Source of the DNA: a bacterium
GTDB taxonomy: Bacteria > Bacillota > Bacilli > Lactobacillales > Streptococcaceae
Length of the DNA: 64,000 nt
Direction: 5' to 3'
Assembly: GCA_905221345.1 (NCBI GenBank)
Contig: CAJNCW010000002.1
Location: 248,001-312,000 of the forward strand
In this document: one piece after another, positions 50,077 through 58,759 of the stretch
Numbering within the stretch: the first letter of the stretch is position 1
Layout of the letters: the number at the start of each line of letters is the position of its first letter
Notes under the pieces: generated by a model
Told to the model about the DNA's origin: nothing
Databases searched by the model: none
Seen by the model: the letters and a program-made list of their open reading frames with translations, nothing else
Translations under genes and position numbers: made by a program

Positions 50077-52182
50077 TTAGGCTTTTTCACGAATGACCAA
50101 AACGCCATCTTCCATATCTGCTTCCAGATGTTTAGCATCAAGGTTATCCAAGTGGAAGTCTGTCACCTTATCACGAATTTGTTGTTCAACCACGCGACGG
50201 AGAGGACGAACACCCATAACTTCGTCATAACCTTCTTCTGTGATATAGTCTTTAGCCGCTTGGCTGACTTCCAAATCAATGTCTTTCTTAGCCAAGGTTT
50301 GGTTGACTTCAGCCAACATCAAGTCCACAATCTTAGAAAGGTCTTCCTTATTCAAGTGTGAGAACTCGATAACTGCGTTAAAGCGGTTGAGGAATTCTGG
50401 ACGGAAGAATGGTTTCAAACGATCCATCAATTCTGGTTTATCTGCATCTTCTGTCAAGTTGGCTTCATAGCCAAATCCAGCATTTGATGTTGCGATAATG
50501 ACAGTGTTTTTAAAGTTAACGGTATTTCCTTGACCATCAGTCAAACGACCATCATCCAAGACTTGGAGGAGAAGAGTGATTACTTGAGGATCAGCCTTTT
50601 CAATCTCGTCCAAGAGAATGATAGAGTATGGATTGCGACGAACACGTTCTGTCAAGGTATTGCTATTGTCATCATATCCCACATAACCGGCTGTTGTACC
50701 GATCAATTTAGATACGGCTGTGCGATCACTATATTCAGACATATCCAAACGGATAATCGCATCCTTGGTTCCAAACATATCGAGCGCCAATTGCTTAGCA
50801 AGCTCCGTCTTACCAACCCCAGTAGGCCCTACAAAGAGGAAGCTACCGATTGGGCGATTGCCTTCATCAAATCCTGCACGGTTACGACGGATAGCACGAG
50901 CTACAGCTTCTACTGCCTTATCTTGTCCGATCACCTTGTGTTCCAAACGATGAGCCATATCTTTTAAACGTTCGATGTCGGATGCTCCCATTTGAGACAC
51001 TGGAATACCTGTCATTCGTTCCACAGATTCAGCCACATCGTTGATGCTTGCAGTCACTTTCATGTCTTCTGTGTGGTTTTCGACTTTTTTCTCTAATTCT
51101 GCAATACGTGTTTTCGCATTGAGAGCTGCTTCAAAGTCTTCTGCCTCAACTGCTTTTTCTTGCTTGTCTTTTTCTGCCTCAATTTCACGTTCAACAGCAT
51201 GAACATCTGTTACAGGATGTTGAGCTGCCAAGTGAGCAGCCGTTACATCGACAAGGTCGATAGCCTTATCTGGCAAGCTACGTTGAGGAATGTATTGGAT
51301 AGAATAATCCACTGCTGCTTTCAAAACTTCGTCTGGCAAGATGACATTGTGGTGTTGTTGATAGAGGTCACGAATCCCTTGAAGGATTTTAAAAGTATCC
51401 TCTGCCGAAGGAGCATTGACCTTCACTTCGTTGAAACGACGAGCAAGAGCTGCATTTTTCAAGATGGTGTTACGGTATTCGTCTTGAGTTGTCGCTCCAA
51501 TAACGGTCAATTCACCACGAGAGAGAGCTGGCTTGAGAATGTCCGCAAGCCCTTTAGAACCACTGTCTCCACCAGTGCTACCAGCACCGAGAATTTGGTG
51601 AATTTCATCAAAGAAGAGGATAATATTCCCTGCTTCTTTTACTTCATTGACTAGATTTTGAACGTTTTCTTCAAAGCTACCACGGTATTGAGTACCAGCC
51701 TCAAGACCTGAGATATCAATGGAAATGATTTCCTTGTTCTTAATAGCAGCTGGGACATCTCCGTTCACAATTGCTTGTGCTAAACCTTCGACAACTGCTG
51801 TCTTACCAACACCTGCATCTCCGACCAGAACAGGATTGTTCTTGGTACGACGTGAGAGAATTTCGGATGTTTCTTGAATTTCCTTGTTTCGTCCGATAAC
51901 AGGATCCAACTTACCCTCACGAGCTTCTGCTGTCAAGTTACGACCTAGTTTTGCAAGGACACCGTCTTGTTTCATACCTGAAGAGTGTTGTTGCATTTGC
52001 GCATCAGATTCTGCATTTCTTGGTAATTGACCAGTTGCACGATAATGAGCAAATTCCTCAGGAGTCACTTCACGTCCATTAATCAAGTAGCGACGGTTTT
52101 CAGAACTGTATCCTCGCATACCACCCATCAATTGGTTAAACAAATCATCCATGTTGTTAAAGTTATTAAAGTTGTTATTCAT
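50077..52182 (-). CDS. clpL: Clp ATPase ClpL (heat-shock chaperone)
   Basis: A 701-residue HSP100 protein with a short N-terminal region ([20 protein letters not shown]) in place of the ClpB/ClpC N-domain. AAA module 1 has Walker [10 protein letters not shown] and LFFDEIHQ. A short coiled-coil middle region (about 325-375) follows, then AAA module 2 with [13 protein letters not shown] and [10 protein letters not shown]. It refolds aggregated proteins under heat and penicillin stress and does not act as a ClpP adaptor in the usual way. Upstream are two CtsR-type operators, a strong promoter and a small ORF in the 5' leader. Confidence 0.96.
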   Translation of the reverse strand: MNNNFNNFNNMDDLFNQLMGGMRGYSSENRRYLINGREVTPEEFAHYRATGQLPRNAESDAQMQQHSSGMKQDGVLAKLGRNLTAEAREGKLDPVIGRNKEIQETSEILSRRTKNNPVLVGDAGVGKTAVVEGLAQAIVNGDVPAAIKNKEIISIDISGLEAGTQYRGSFEENVQNLVNEVKEAGNIILFFDEIHQILGAGSTGGDSGSKGLADILKPALSRGELTVIGATTQDEYRNTILKNAALARRFNEVKVNAPSAEDTFKILQGIRDLYQQHHNVILPDEVLKAAVDYSIQYIPQRSLPDKAIDLVDVTAAHLAAQHPVTDVHAVEREIEAEKDKQEKAVEAEDFEAALNAKTRIAELEKKVENHTEDMKVTASINDVAESVERMTGIPVSQMGASDIERLKDMAHRLEHKVIGQDKAVEAVARAIRRNRAGFDEGNRPIGSFLFVGPTGVGKTELAKQLALDMFGTKDAIIRLDMSEYSDRTAVSKLIGTTAGYVGYDDNSNTLTERVRRNPYSIILLDEIEKADPQVITLLLQVLDDGRLTDGQGNTVNFKNTVIIATSNAGFGYEANLTEDADKPELMDRLKPFFRPEFLNRFNAVIEFSHLNKEDLSKIVDLMLAEVNQTLAKKDIDLEVSQAAKDYITEEGYDEVMGVRPLRRVVEQQIRDKVTDFHLDNLDAKHLEADMEDGVLVIREKA

Positions 52183-52224
52183 ATTCTTTACCTCGTTTAT
52201 TGTTAATTATTTGCGATCTCTGAT

Positions 52225-52241
52225 ATTGACTATCTTTGACC
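52225..52241 (-). promoter_or_regulatory. CtsR operator in the clpL leader
   Basis: GGTCAAAGATAGTCAAT on the minus strand matches the CtsR tandem heptads (RGTCAAA-N3-RGTCAAA) except for the final base. It lies between the leader small ORF and the clpL start. Confidence 0.65.
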
Positions 52242-52265
52242 TTTGTTTTAAAAATTTTAGACTAG

Positions 52266-52355
52266 CTAACTAGCTACCCTACGTATAATTTCTGGTTTTT
52301 CTTTTTTAAATAAGCCTTTTATAATCTTCTTTTCAAAATCTGTTAGATTTAACAT
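52266..52355 (-). CDS. 29-residue leader small ORF upstream of clpL
   Basis: An ATG at 52355 is preceded by AAAGGGGTGAGG. The frame encodes MLNLTDFEKKIIKGLFKKEK then PEIIRRVAS and ends at 52266, 83 nt before clpL. The good ribosome site and position downstream of the CtsR-controlled promoter suggest real translation in the clpL transcript. The peptide is a short, basic amphipathic helix candidate. No family recognised. It could be a regulatory leader peptide or a stress micropeptide; both are inference. Confidence 0.5.
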   Translation of the reverse strand: MLNLTDFEKKIIKGLFKKEKPEIIRRVAS

Positions 52356-52452
52356 AGGCCTCACCCCTTTCTAGGGTATCTATCGTACATTTTCAAGAAA
52401 TAAAATCATTGAAAATGAAGTTTTCTAAGGAATTCATTTTCCTTATGTTTCT

Positions 52453-52481
52453 ACTATATCATATTGGTCAGTAAAAGTCAA
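52453..52481 (-). promoter_or_regulatory. clpL promoter (sigma-A)
   Basis: TTGACT (52476-52481) and TATAGT (52453-52458) with 17 bp spacing and extended TGA, about 270 nt upstream of clpL and 98 nt upstream of the small ORF. Confidence 0.8.
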
Positions 52482-52487
52482 TAACTT

Positions 52488-52504
52488 TTTGACCAAGTTT
52501 GACT
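52488..52504 (-). promoter_or_regulatory. CtsR operator upstream of the clpL promoter
   Basis: AGTCAAACTTGGTCAAA on the minus strand has both heptads perfect with the 3-nt spacer. It sits just upstream of the -35; a further heptad (TTGACTTTTACTGACC, inverted) overlaps the -35 itself. Confidence 0.8.
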
Positions 52505-52529
52505 ATTTTTTAAAAAATTTTTTAAGCAC

Positions 52530-52560
52530 ACAAAAAGCCAGTCAGACCGACTGGCTTTTC
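52530..52560 (-). terminator. Terminator of pflB
   Basis: The minus strand AAAGCCAGTC-ggtc-TGACTGGCTTTTTG, just after the pflB stop. Confidence 0.85.
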
Positions 52561-52577
52561 TCTATTCCAATTGGATC

Positions 52578-54893
52578 TTAGCTCAATGCATCATCCATTG
52601 AAAGAACTTCGTGGAAGACACGTTGTGTCAATTCAGTTTTTTGTTCTGGAGTGAGGTATTTAGTATTTACACAGTATCCAGAGATACGTACGATAACGTC
52701 TTCACCTGACATAATCTTTTCGTAAACATCGTTCAAGTCCATAACGTTCAAGTTAACGTGTTGTCCACCGTTTTCAAAGTAACCATCAAGGATTGTTACC
52801 AAGTTATCCACTTGTTCGTCACGAGTCTTACCAAGAGCACGTGGAGAAACTTGAGTTGTCAATGAGATACCATCAGCTGCGTAACCAAAGTCAAGGCTAG
52901 CAAGTGAGTTCAAGTTTTGCAACCAGCCGCCTTTAGCTTTGTTAGATGGGTTAGCACCTGGTGAGAAGAATTCAAGTTTAGACAAGTTCACAGAACCATC
53001 TTCGTTGAGGTATACACCTTTGTGGACTGGTGAGTTACCAGTTTGTTTAGAGTAAGCAACGTTAGATGTGATTGTCAAAAGTGATACAGTAGCTTCTGCG
53101 TCTTTGTAAAGTTTGTGGCTACGTAGACGAGTTGTGTAAGCTTCGATCAACCATTCCGCCAATTCGTTTGAACGTGGGTCATCTTCACCCCAACGTGGGT
53201 ATTCACCGATTGTTTCGTAATCGTAGATGTAGCCATCTTCATCACGAATTGGTTTAACGGTAGCGTATTTAATCGCTGACAATGTATCAACTGTGTTAGC
53301 AAATCCACAGATACCGAATCCCATGTTGGCACGTTGTTTAGTTGGCAAGAAGGCCATTTGAACAGCTTCGTAGTTGTACTTGTCAGTCATGTAGTGGATG
53401 ATGTTCAAAGCATCTACATAAGTGTCAGTCAACCAGTCAAGAGATTTTTCAAAGTTCGCTTTAACTGATTCGAATTCAAGAACTTCGTCACGGATAGGAT
53501 CGATGTCAAATACTTTGTAGTCTTTGTGGACATCGTCGTAACCACCGTTCAAACCAGTAAGAAGGGCTTTAAGAACGTTTACACGAGCACCGAAGTACTG
53601 GATGTTGTGGCGTTGATCTTCGTTTTCGGGGTCAAGTGGTGACACACAGCATGAGATACAGCTCATTTCTCCGTATCCATCTTTAGCCATTGTTGTTACA
53701 CCTTCGTATTGGATAGAAGAGTGTTTGTGGCTCATATGCATACAGTAGCGACGGAAGTTGTATGGCAATTTATCAGTCCAAAGAACTGTCAAGTTTGGTT
53801 CTGGAGAGTTACCGATGTTGTCAAGAGTGTTTAAGAAACGGTAGTCCATCTTAGTAACACGGTGACGACCGTCGTTACCCATACCAGCCATAGAAGTGGT
53901 GATGAAGGTTGGGTCACCTGAGTACAATTGGTCATAAGCTTTTGTACGAGCAAATTTAACTGTACGAAGTTTCATAACGAAATCATCAACGAACTCTTGG
54001 ATTTCTGATTCAGTAAATGTACCACGAGCAAGGTCACGTTCTGCAAAGATATCCAATACGATTGGCACACGTCCTAGAGATGTTGCAGCACCGTTGATAA
54101 CACGGCAGACAGCCATGAAGGCGATGTTAACCCATTGGATTGCTTCTTTCGTGTTCATCGCTGGTTTGCGGACATCAACTCCGTAAAGGTCACCCAAGCG
54201 AACGACTTGTTGCAATGCTTGGTATTGAAGGTTTACTTCTTCACGAAGACGGATTGTTTCTTCATCAATTTCTTTAATTGCATTCCAGTCGTTTACTTTT
54301 TCTTGCATCAAGTAGTCTGCACCGTAAAGAGCAAGACGTGCGTAAACACCGATGATACGTCCACGTGAGTAGGCATCTGGAAGACCAGTTACAGTGTGAG
54401 CGTGACGAGCACGACGAATGTTTGAAGTGTAGGCACGGAAGATACCGTCGTTAACTGTTGTTACGTATTTAGTGAAGATTTCGTGAACAGCTGGATCTGG
54501 TTCGTATCCATTTTCTTTCAAAGTAGTTTCAGCCATACGGATACCACCTTTTGGCATGAAGTTCAATTTGAAGAGTTCATCGTTTTGGATACCAAAAATC
54601 AATTCGTTTTCTTTGTCGATAAATCCAGCAGGAATATCAGCAATAGATGTTGGACGAGTGTCCATTGGGAAACGAGTTTCTTCGTAGTGTGCTTTTGTTT
54701 CTTCTACGATTTTTTTGATGTGAAGTGAACGTTCTGTTGGTCCAGCAAGGAAACTTTCATCTCCATCATAAGGTGTGTAGTTAGCTTGAACGAAGCGAGA
54801 AATACTTGCTTTTTCTTTCCAATCTACGCCTTTGAAGCCTTCCCAAGCTTTATCAAAAATATCTTGTGCTTCAACAACTGTTTTAACAACCAT
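52578..54893 (-). CDS. pflB: Pyruvate formate-lyase
   Basis: A 771-residue glycyl radical enzyme converting pyruvate and CoA to acetyl-CoA and formate under anaerobic, sugar-limited conditions. The paired catalytic cysteines are in [15 protein letters not shown], and the C-terminal radical loop is [15 protein letters not shown] with the Gly to be activated by PflA (encoded elsewhere). Length and domain order are normal. Codon use is strongly optimised, like tig, fitting high expression. Monocistronic with promoter and terminator. Confidence 0.98.
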   Translation of the reverse strand: MVVKTVVEAQDIFDKAWEGFKGVDWKEKASISRFVQANYTPYDGDESFLAGPTERSLHIKKIVEETKAHYEETRFPMDTRPTSIADIPAGFIDKENELIFGIQNDELFKLNFMPKGGIRMAETTLKENGYEPDPAVHEIFTKYVTTVNDGIFRAYTSNIRRARHAHTVTGLPDAYSRGRIIGVYARLALYGADYLMQEKVNDWNAIKEIDEETIRLREEVNLQYQALQQVVRLGDLYGVDVRKPAMNTKEAIQWVNIAFMAVCRVINGAATSLGRVPIVLDIFAERDLARGTFTESEIQEFVDDFVMKLRTVKFARTKAYDQLYSGDPTFITTSMAGMGNDGRHRVTKMDYRFLNTLDNIGNSPEPNLTVLWTDKLPYNFRRYCMHMSHKHSSIQYEGVTTMAKDGYGEMSCISCCVSPLDPENEDQRHNIQYFGARVNVLKALLTGLNGGYDDVHKDYKVFDIDPIRDEVLEFESVKANFEKSLDWLTDTYVDALNIIHYMTDKYNYEAVQMAFLPTKQRANMGFGICGFANTVDTLSAIKYATVKPIRDEDGYIYDYETIGEYPRWGEDDPRSNELAEWLIEAYTTRLRSHKLYKDAEATVSLLTITSNVAYSKQTGNSPVHKGVYLNEDGSVNLSKLEFFSPGANPSNKAKGGWLQNLNSLASLDFGYAADGISLTTQVSPRALGKTRDEQVDNLVTILDGYFENGGQHVNLNVMDLNDVYEKIMSGEDVIVRISGYCVNTKYLTPEQKTELTQRVFHEVLSMDDALS

Positions 54894-54948
54894 GTTAATG
54901 TCCTCATTTTTCTTTCTAGCAACAGCTATCTGTTACATTCATGAGACC

Positions 54949-54978
54949 AGTATACCATACAGTAACCGATTTCAACAA
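54949..54978 (-). promoter_or_regulatory. pflB promoter with a cre-like sequence
   Basis: TATACT (54949-54954) with TTGTTG or TTGAAA upstream at 18 or 15 bp. The stretch TGAAATCGGTTACT (54961-54974, minus) resembles a CcpA cre site with a few mismatches. Confidence 0.45.
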
Positions 54979-55092
54979 GCGAAAAAAGGCTTTTTTATCA
55001 CTTTCTTTTCTAATACAGTCCGTTTATCGTTACGATCTGTATTATATATTTGAAAGAATGAGTGCTCTTTTCCATTTTTTCAGAAAAAAAGG

Positions 55093-55098
55093 TATAAT
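55093..55098 (+). promoter_or_regulatory. Probable -10 of dinB
   Basis: A perfect TATAAT 31 nt before the dinB start, in an A/T-rich spacer. No convincing -35. Confidence 0.4.
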
Positions 55099-55129
55099 GA
55101 ATAAAAAATGACATTAGAAAGGAAGCCAA

Positions 55130-56191
55130 ATGCTCATATTTCCATTGATAAATGATTTGTCCAGAAAAATCATCCATATCGACATGGATGCCTTTTTTGC
55201 TGCGGTGGAGATCAGAGATAATCCTAAGTTAAAGGGCAAGCCTGTCATCATTGGGAGCGACCCCAGGCAAACAGGTGGGAGGGGAGTCGTTTCTACCTGT
55301 AGCTATGAGGCACGAGCTTTTGGCGTTCATTCAGCCATGAGCTCTAAAGAAGCTTATGAGCGTTGTCCTCAAGCTGTTTTCATCTCAGGAAATTATGAAA
55401 AATACAAGGCTGTGGGACTTGAGATTCGAGCCATTTTTAAGCGCTATACCGATCTGATTGAACCTATGAGTATTGACGAGGCCTACTTGGATGTGACAGA
55501 AAATAAACTCGGTATCAAGTCAGCCGTCAAAATAGCTCGTCTCATCCAACAGGATATCTGGCAGGAACTACACCTGACTGCTTCTGCAGGTGTTTCTTAT
55601 AACAAATTCCTAGCTAAAATGGCTAGTGACTATCAAAAACCACATGGTTTAACAGTTATCCTCCCAGATCAGGCCCAAGACTTCCTCAAACAAATGGACA
55701 TTGCTAAATTCCATGGTGTGGGCAAAAAAACAGTGGAAAGGCTTCATGAAATGGACATTTATACTGGCGCAGACTTATTGGATGTCTCAGAAGTCACTTT
55801 AATCGATCGGTTTGGCAGACTCGGCTTTGACCTTTATCGGAAGGCTAGAGGCATTCATAACTCACCAGTCAAGGCCAATCGCATTCGTAAGTCCATTGGC
55901 AAGGAGAAAACCTATGGAAAGATTCTCCAATCTGAAGAAGATATCAAAAAAGAGCTGACTCTTCTCTCAGAAAAGGTAGCCCTCAATATCAGCCAACAAG
56001 ATAAGGCTGGAAAAATCATTATCCTAAAAATACGATATGCTGACTTCTCCACTCTGACTAGACGAAAAAGCCTCCCGCAAGCAACACAGGACGCTAGTCA
56101 GATTTCTCAAACTGCCCTTCAACTCTACGAAGAACTAGCTGAAAAAGAAATTGGCATTCGTTTACTAGGAATTACGGTGACAGGATTTTAA
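55130..56191 (+). CDS. dinB: DNA polymerase IV, Y-family translesion polymerase
   Basis: A 353-residue polymerase. Catalytic acidic residues lie in [13 protein letters not shown] (about 17-29) and [11 protein letters not shown] (about 114-124). [12 protein letters not shown] and the helix-hairpin-helix segment [18 protein letters not shown] follow, then a little-finger domain. It extends primers past lesions at low fidelity. GAAAGGAAG lies before the ATG. The C-terminus ends near the little finger without an obvious long beta-clamp-binding tail, as usual in streptococci. Confidence 0.96.
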   Translation: MLIFPLINDLSRKIIHIDMDAFFAAVEIRDNPKLKGKPVIIGSDPRQTGGRGVVSTCSYEARAFGVHSAMSSKEAYERCPQAVFISGNYEKYKAVGLEIRAIFKRYTDLIEPMSIDEAYLDVTENKLGIKSAVKIARLIQQDIWQELHLTASAGVSYNKFLAKMASDYQKPHGLTVILPDQAQDFLKQMDIAKFHGVGKKTVERLHEMDIYTGADLLDVSEVTLIDRFGRLGFDLYRKARGIHNSPVKANRIRKSIGKEKTYGKILQSEEDIKKELTLLSEKVALNISQQDKAGKIIILKIRYADFSTLTRRKSLPQATQDASQISQTALQLYEELAEKEIGIRLLGITVTGF

Positions 56192-56582
56192 AAAGCTTGA
56201 GGGGAGTTTCATTAGTTTAAATCAAATGAGGTTGGAACAAAAGTGTTTCAGTCTCATTCTGTTTTAGAAATAACGCTTAGAACTTGATAACTAATCACTA
56301 AAACAGCCCGAGCAACTATCTTAAATTGCTGATTCAGCAGGCTGTATCAACCTTATTCACATTTTAGACTCTAAAAATTCCTAATTCAAGGAAACTTCTT
56401 TCCCTTATTTCCCTCCCTATTTTCCTAAAAACAGTGATGTCTATAAGAAATGGTAAATTTCCAAACTTATATTTGGACTATGATATTGAGTATTAATTTC
56501 TGTACTTCAAACTAAAAATAGTAAGATAGATTTCAAATAGTTTATGGTAAAAGATTCTATTTATTAGCACAAATGGTAAGAG
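56192..56582. other. Intergenic region with a foldable element
   Basis: About 390 bp, no gene. It contains GAGGTTGGAACAAAA, a motif similar to GAGGCTGGATAAAA at 45208, as often found in mitis-group intergenic repeats. A foldable block is at 56303-56345: outer stem ACAGCC/GGCTGT and inner AGCAA/TTGCT, plus the palindrome TGCTGATTCAGCA. The rest is AT-rich and featureless. Confidence 0.45.
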
Positions 56583-56640
56583 TTGACACCTTCATTTATA
56601 TTTGATAAACTGGAAAATATAAAAATACCGTCTGGTCGGT
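56583..56640 (+). promoter_or_regulatory. Promoter and TetR-type operator of the small membrane protein gene
   Basis: TTGACA (56583-56588) and TAAACT with extended TGA (56606-56611) are 17 bp apart. Fifteen bases past the -10 lies ACCGTC-TG-GTCGGT (56627-56640), an inverted repeat with 5 of 6 arm positions paired, of the kind bound by TetR-family repressors. Confidence 0.6.
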
Positions 56641-56658
56641 TTTTAAAAAGGAGCCAAC

Positions 56659-56982
56659 ATGAAAAAATCTATACTAGAAAAAACAAGCGATTTTGTTACA
56701 AAACAAAATCAACGTGTACATCAACAACAAATACGCCATCACGAAGCCATTCAAAAGCAAAGAAAGCTACAAAAAGAACAGCTTTACCGATTAACACAAG
56801 GAGAGAGCGGTATCCGACATGCTCGTTTGGGAGTGAAATGTGGGTATGCTACACTCACTGGTGGTCTCATCACTACTTTGTTTAGTCCTTGGAATGGTTT
56901 AGGAATAATGGCCATCGGTGGGATTTCAGTTCTCTCAAACTTGTATCACATCAAACGTATAGAAGCAAAATTAAAAAAGTAG
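56659..56982 (+). CDS. Small basic protein with hydrophobic hairpin, unknown function
   Basis: 107 residues with AAGGAG before the ATG. Residues 1-50 are strongly basic and Gln/His-rich, with coiled-coil character (NQRVHQQQIRHHEAIQKQRK). Residues about 58-92 are hydrophobic (TLTGGLITTLFSPWNGLGIM then AIGGISVLSNLY) and could form one or two membrane segments. The tail is basic. I do not recognise the family. It is controlled by a promoter carrying a TetR-like operator and is followed 101 nt later by a TetR-family gene, so it is a likely target of that repressor. Confidence 0.7.
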   Translation: MKKSILEKTSDFVTKQNQRVHQQQIRHHEAIQKQRKLQKEQLYRLTQGESGIRHARLGVKCGYATLTGGLITTLFSPWNGLGIMAIGGISVLSNLYHIKRIEAKLKK

Positions 56983-57083
56983 AGTGGTTTTCTTAAGGAA
57001 GGAGGCTTGTTAGACTGCTCAAATATTACCTTTTCTTCTTTTTTTGATAAAATAAATCTAATAAAACAGAGAGAAGGAACATA

Positions 57084-57716
57084 ATGGTCGCAAAAACAGA
57101 AAAATCTCAAGCAATGATTGAAAAAATTTTAACGACGGCTACACAGCTTTTTATTCAAAACGGTTATGAAAAAACAAGTGTGCAAAACATAGCGCAAACA
57201 GCTGGCATTTCAAAAGGAGCCATTTATCACCATTTTCAATCAAAAGATGAGATTGTTTTTGCAGTTTTAAAACAGCGTTATCAATTGATGAAGAAGGAAT
57301 TGCAAGACTGGTTGGAATCCACCAATCATTTAACTGGAAGAGAGCAGCTCAAAGAAACCTTTCAGTTTAGTTTAAAAAGTCAGAAAACTAACTACGAAAT
57401 GTTGAATCACGCGCCTCTTGATGCGGAGTTCATGCTGACTATTATCCGTTACAATCTGCGTATAGGAACTCCCCTTATTGCAGATATTATAAAAAAAGGA
57501 ATAGAAGATCAGTCCATCCAATCTATCCCCTTCCCTAATGAAGCGGCCGAGACAATCTTGCTTTTGACTAACTTTTGGGTAGAAGGGAGTATTTTTGAAA
57601 ATTCTTCCGAAAAAATAGTTGATCGTATCTATTTTTTACAATTTATGCTTCAATCCATCGGCTTAGATATTTTTGATGAATCTTTGATCCAAGAAATTTT
57701 AAGTCAATCAAATTAA
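57084..57716 (+). CDS. TetR/AcrR-family transcriptional repressor
   Basis: A 210-residue regulator. The N-terminal HTH (about 8-55) has ILTTATQLFIQNGYEKTSVQ and IAQTAGISKGAIYHHFQSKD, the classic TetR pattern ending in YxHFxxKDE. The C-terminal ligand domain is not assignable. GAGAAGGAA precedes the ATG. It likely represses its own transcript and the preceding small gene through the ACCGTC/GTCGGT site. No efflux pump gene is adjacent, unlike many TetR loci. Confidence 0.92.
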   Translation: MVAKTEKSQAMIEKILTTATQLFIQNGYEKTSVQNIAQTAGISKGAIYHHFQSKDEIVFAVLKQRYQLMKKELQDWLESTNHLTGREQLKETFQFSLKSQKTNYEMLNHAPLDAEFMLTIIRYNLRIGTPLIADIIKKGIEDQSIQSIPFPNEAAETILLLTNFWVEGSIFENSSEKIVDRIYFLQFMLQSIGLDIFDESLIQEILSQSN

Positions 57717-57795
57717 ATAAAATCTTTTCAAGATTTGGATAAAAGTAGGACAAGGCGACATAACAACGTAATAAAAGATAAACTAAACAATTATA

Positions 57796-57847
57796 AAAAA
57801 ATAGGATAGTTCCCCAAATGTTTTTTTGGCGAACTATCCTATTTTAT
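57796..57847. terminator. Bidirectional terminator between tetR-like gene and uppP
   Basis: AAAATAGGATAGTTC ... GAACTATCCTATTTTA, a 15-bp stem with A/T tails on both sides, between convergent genes. Confidence 0.85.
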
Positions 57848-57854
57848 TTTCAAC

Positions 57855-58700
57855 TTATACAAATAAACGCACAAAACTATAGAGCAACAAGACACTACCA
57901 AGTACGATACGGTATTTACCAAAGAGTGTAAAGTCGTGTTTCTTCACATAGCTGGTCAAGAAACGAATAGCAACCATGCTGACTGCAAAGGCAACTCCCA
58001 TAGCGACTAAAAGCAAGAATAGTTGACCAAAACTCAAGAGTTGACCAGATTTAATAAATTTGAAAATCTTTAAAGCACTAGCTCCGAACATGACAGGAAT
58101 TCCGAGGTAGAAGGTAAACTCCGTTACAACAGAGCGGCTTGTTCCATTCAACAAACCACCGACGATAGTGGCACCAGAACGGCTTGTCCCCGGGAAAAGG
58201 GCGAGGACTTGGAAAAGACCGATGTAAAGAGCTGTTTTATAAGGCAACTTGTCTAACTCTGTTACTGTTGGTTCAATAGCTTGAGCCTTATTTCTTTTTT
58301 CAAGATAGATAAAGGCAACCCCGTAAATAATCAACATAATCGCAACTGAAACCATGTTATGGAAGTTGGCATCAAACCAATCATCCAGTTTAAAAACCAA
58401 TAGCAAAGGCAAGGTTGCAACAAAAACTTTTGACCACAATTGCCAAGTTCTACGAACTTCGACCTTATTTTTACCAGGTTTGAAGGGATTGAGCTTATTA
58501 AAGTAAATGACCATAACTGCTAAAATGGCACCAAGCTGAATGACAACATTAAACATAGACATGAAGGCTTCATTTTGGTCCTTGTATTGTACAAATTCTT
58601 CAACCAAGATCAAGTGTCCTGTACTTGAAATGGGCAACCATTCTGTAATTCCTTCAACGATCCCAAAAAAGATTGACTTCAAAATTTCAATAAAATACAT
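57855..58700 (-). CDS. uppP: Undecaprenyl-diphosphatase UppP (BacA)
   Basis: A 281-residue membrane enzyme with about eight helices that recycles undecaprenyl diphosphate to the monophosphate carrier. Both signature stretches are intact: [20 protein letters not shown] (about 13-32) with the catalytic Glu, and [17 protein letters not shown] with Ser/Arg of the second motif. It contributes to bacitracin tolerance and supports peptidoglycan, teichoic acid and capsule synthesis. Confidence 0.97.
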   Translation of the reverse strand: MYFIEILKSIFFGIVEGITEWLPISSTGHLILVEEFVQYKDQNEAFMSMFNVVIQLGAILAVMVIYFNKLNPFKPGKNKVEVRRTWQLWSKVFVATLPLLLVFKLDDWFDANFHNMVSVAIMLIIYGVAFIYLEKRNKAQAIEPTVTELDKLPYKTALYIGLFQVLALFPGTSRSGATIVGGLLNGTSRSVVTEFTFYLGIPVMFGASALKIFKFIKSGQLLSFGQLFLLLVAMGVAFAVSMVAIRFLTSYVKKHDFTLFGKYRIVLGSVLLLYSFVRLFV

Positions 58701-58759
58701 ACATTACTCCTTTTTCTGTCCTCTATTATAGCATAATTTCGGATGTTGCGATAGATTTT

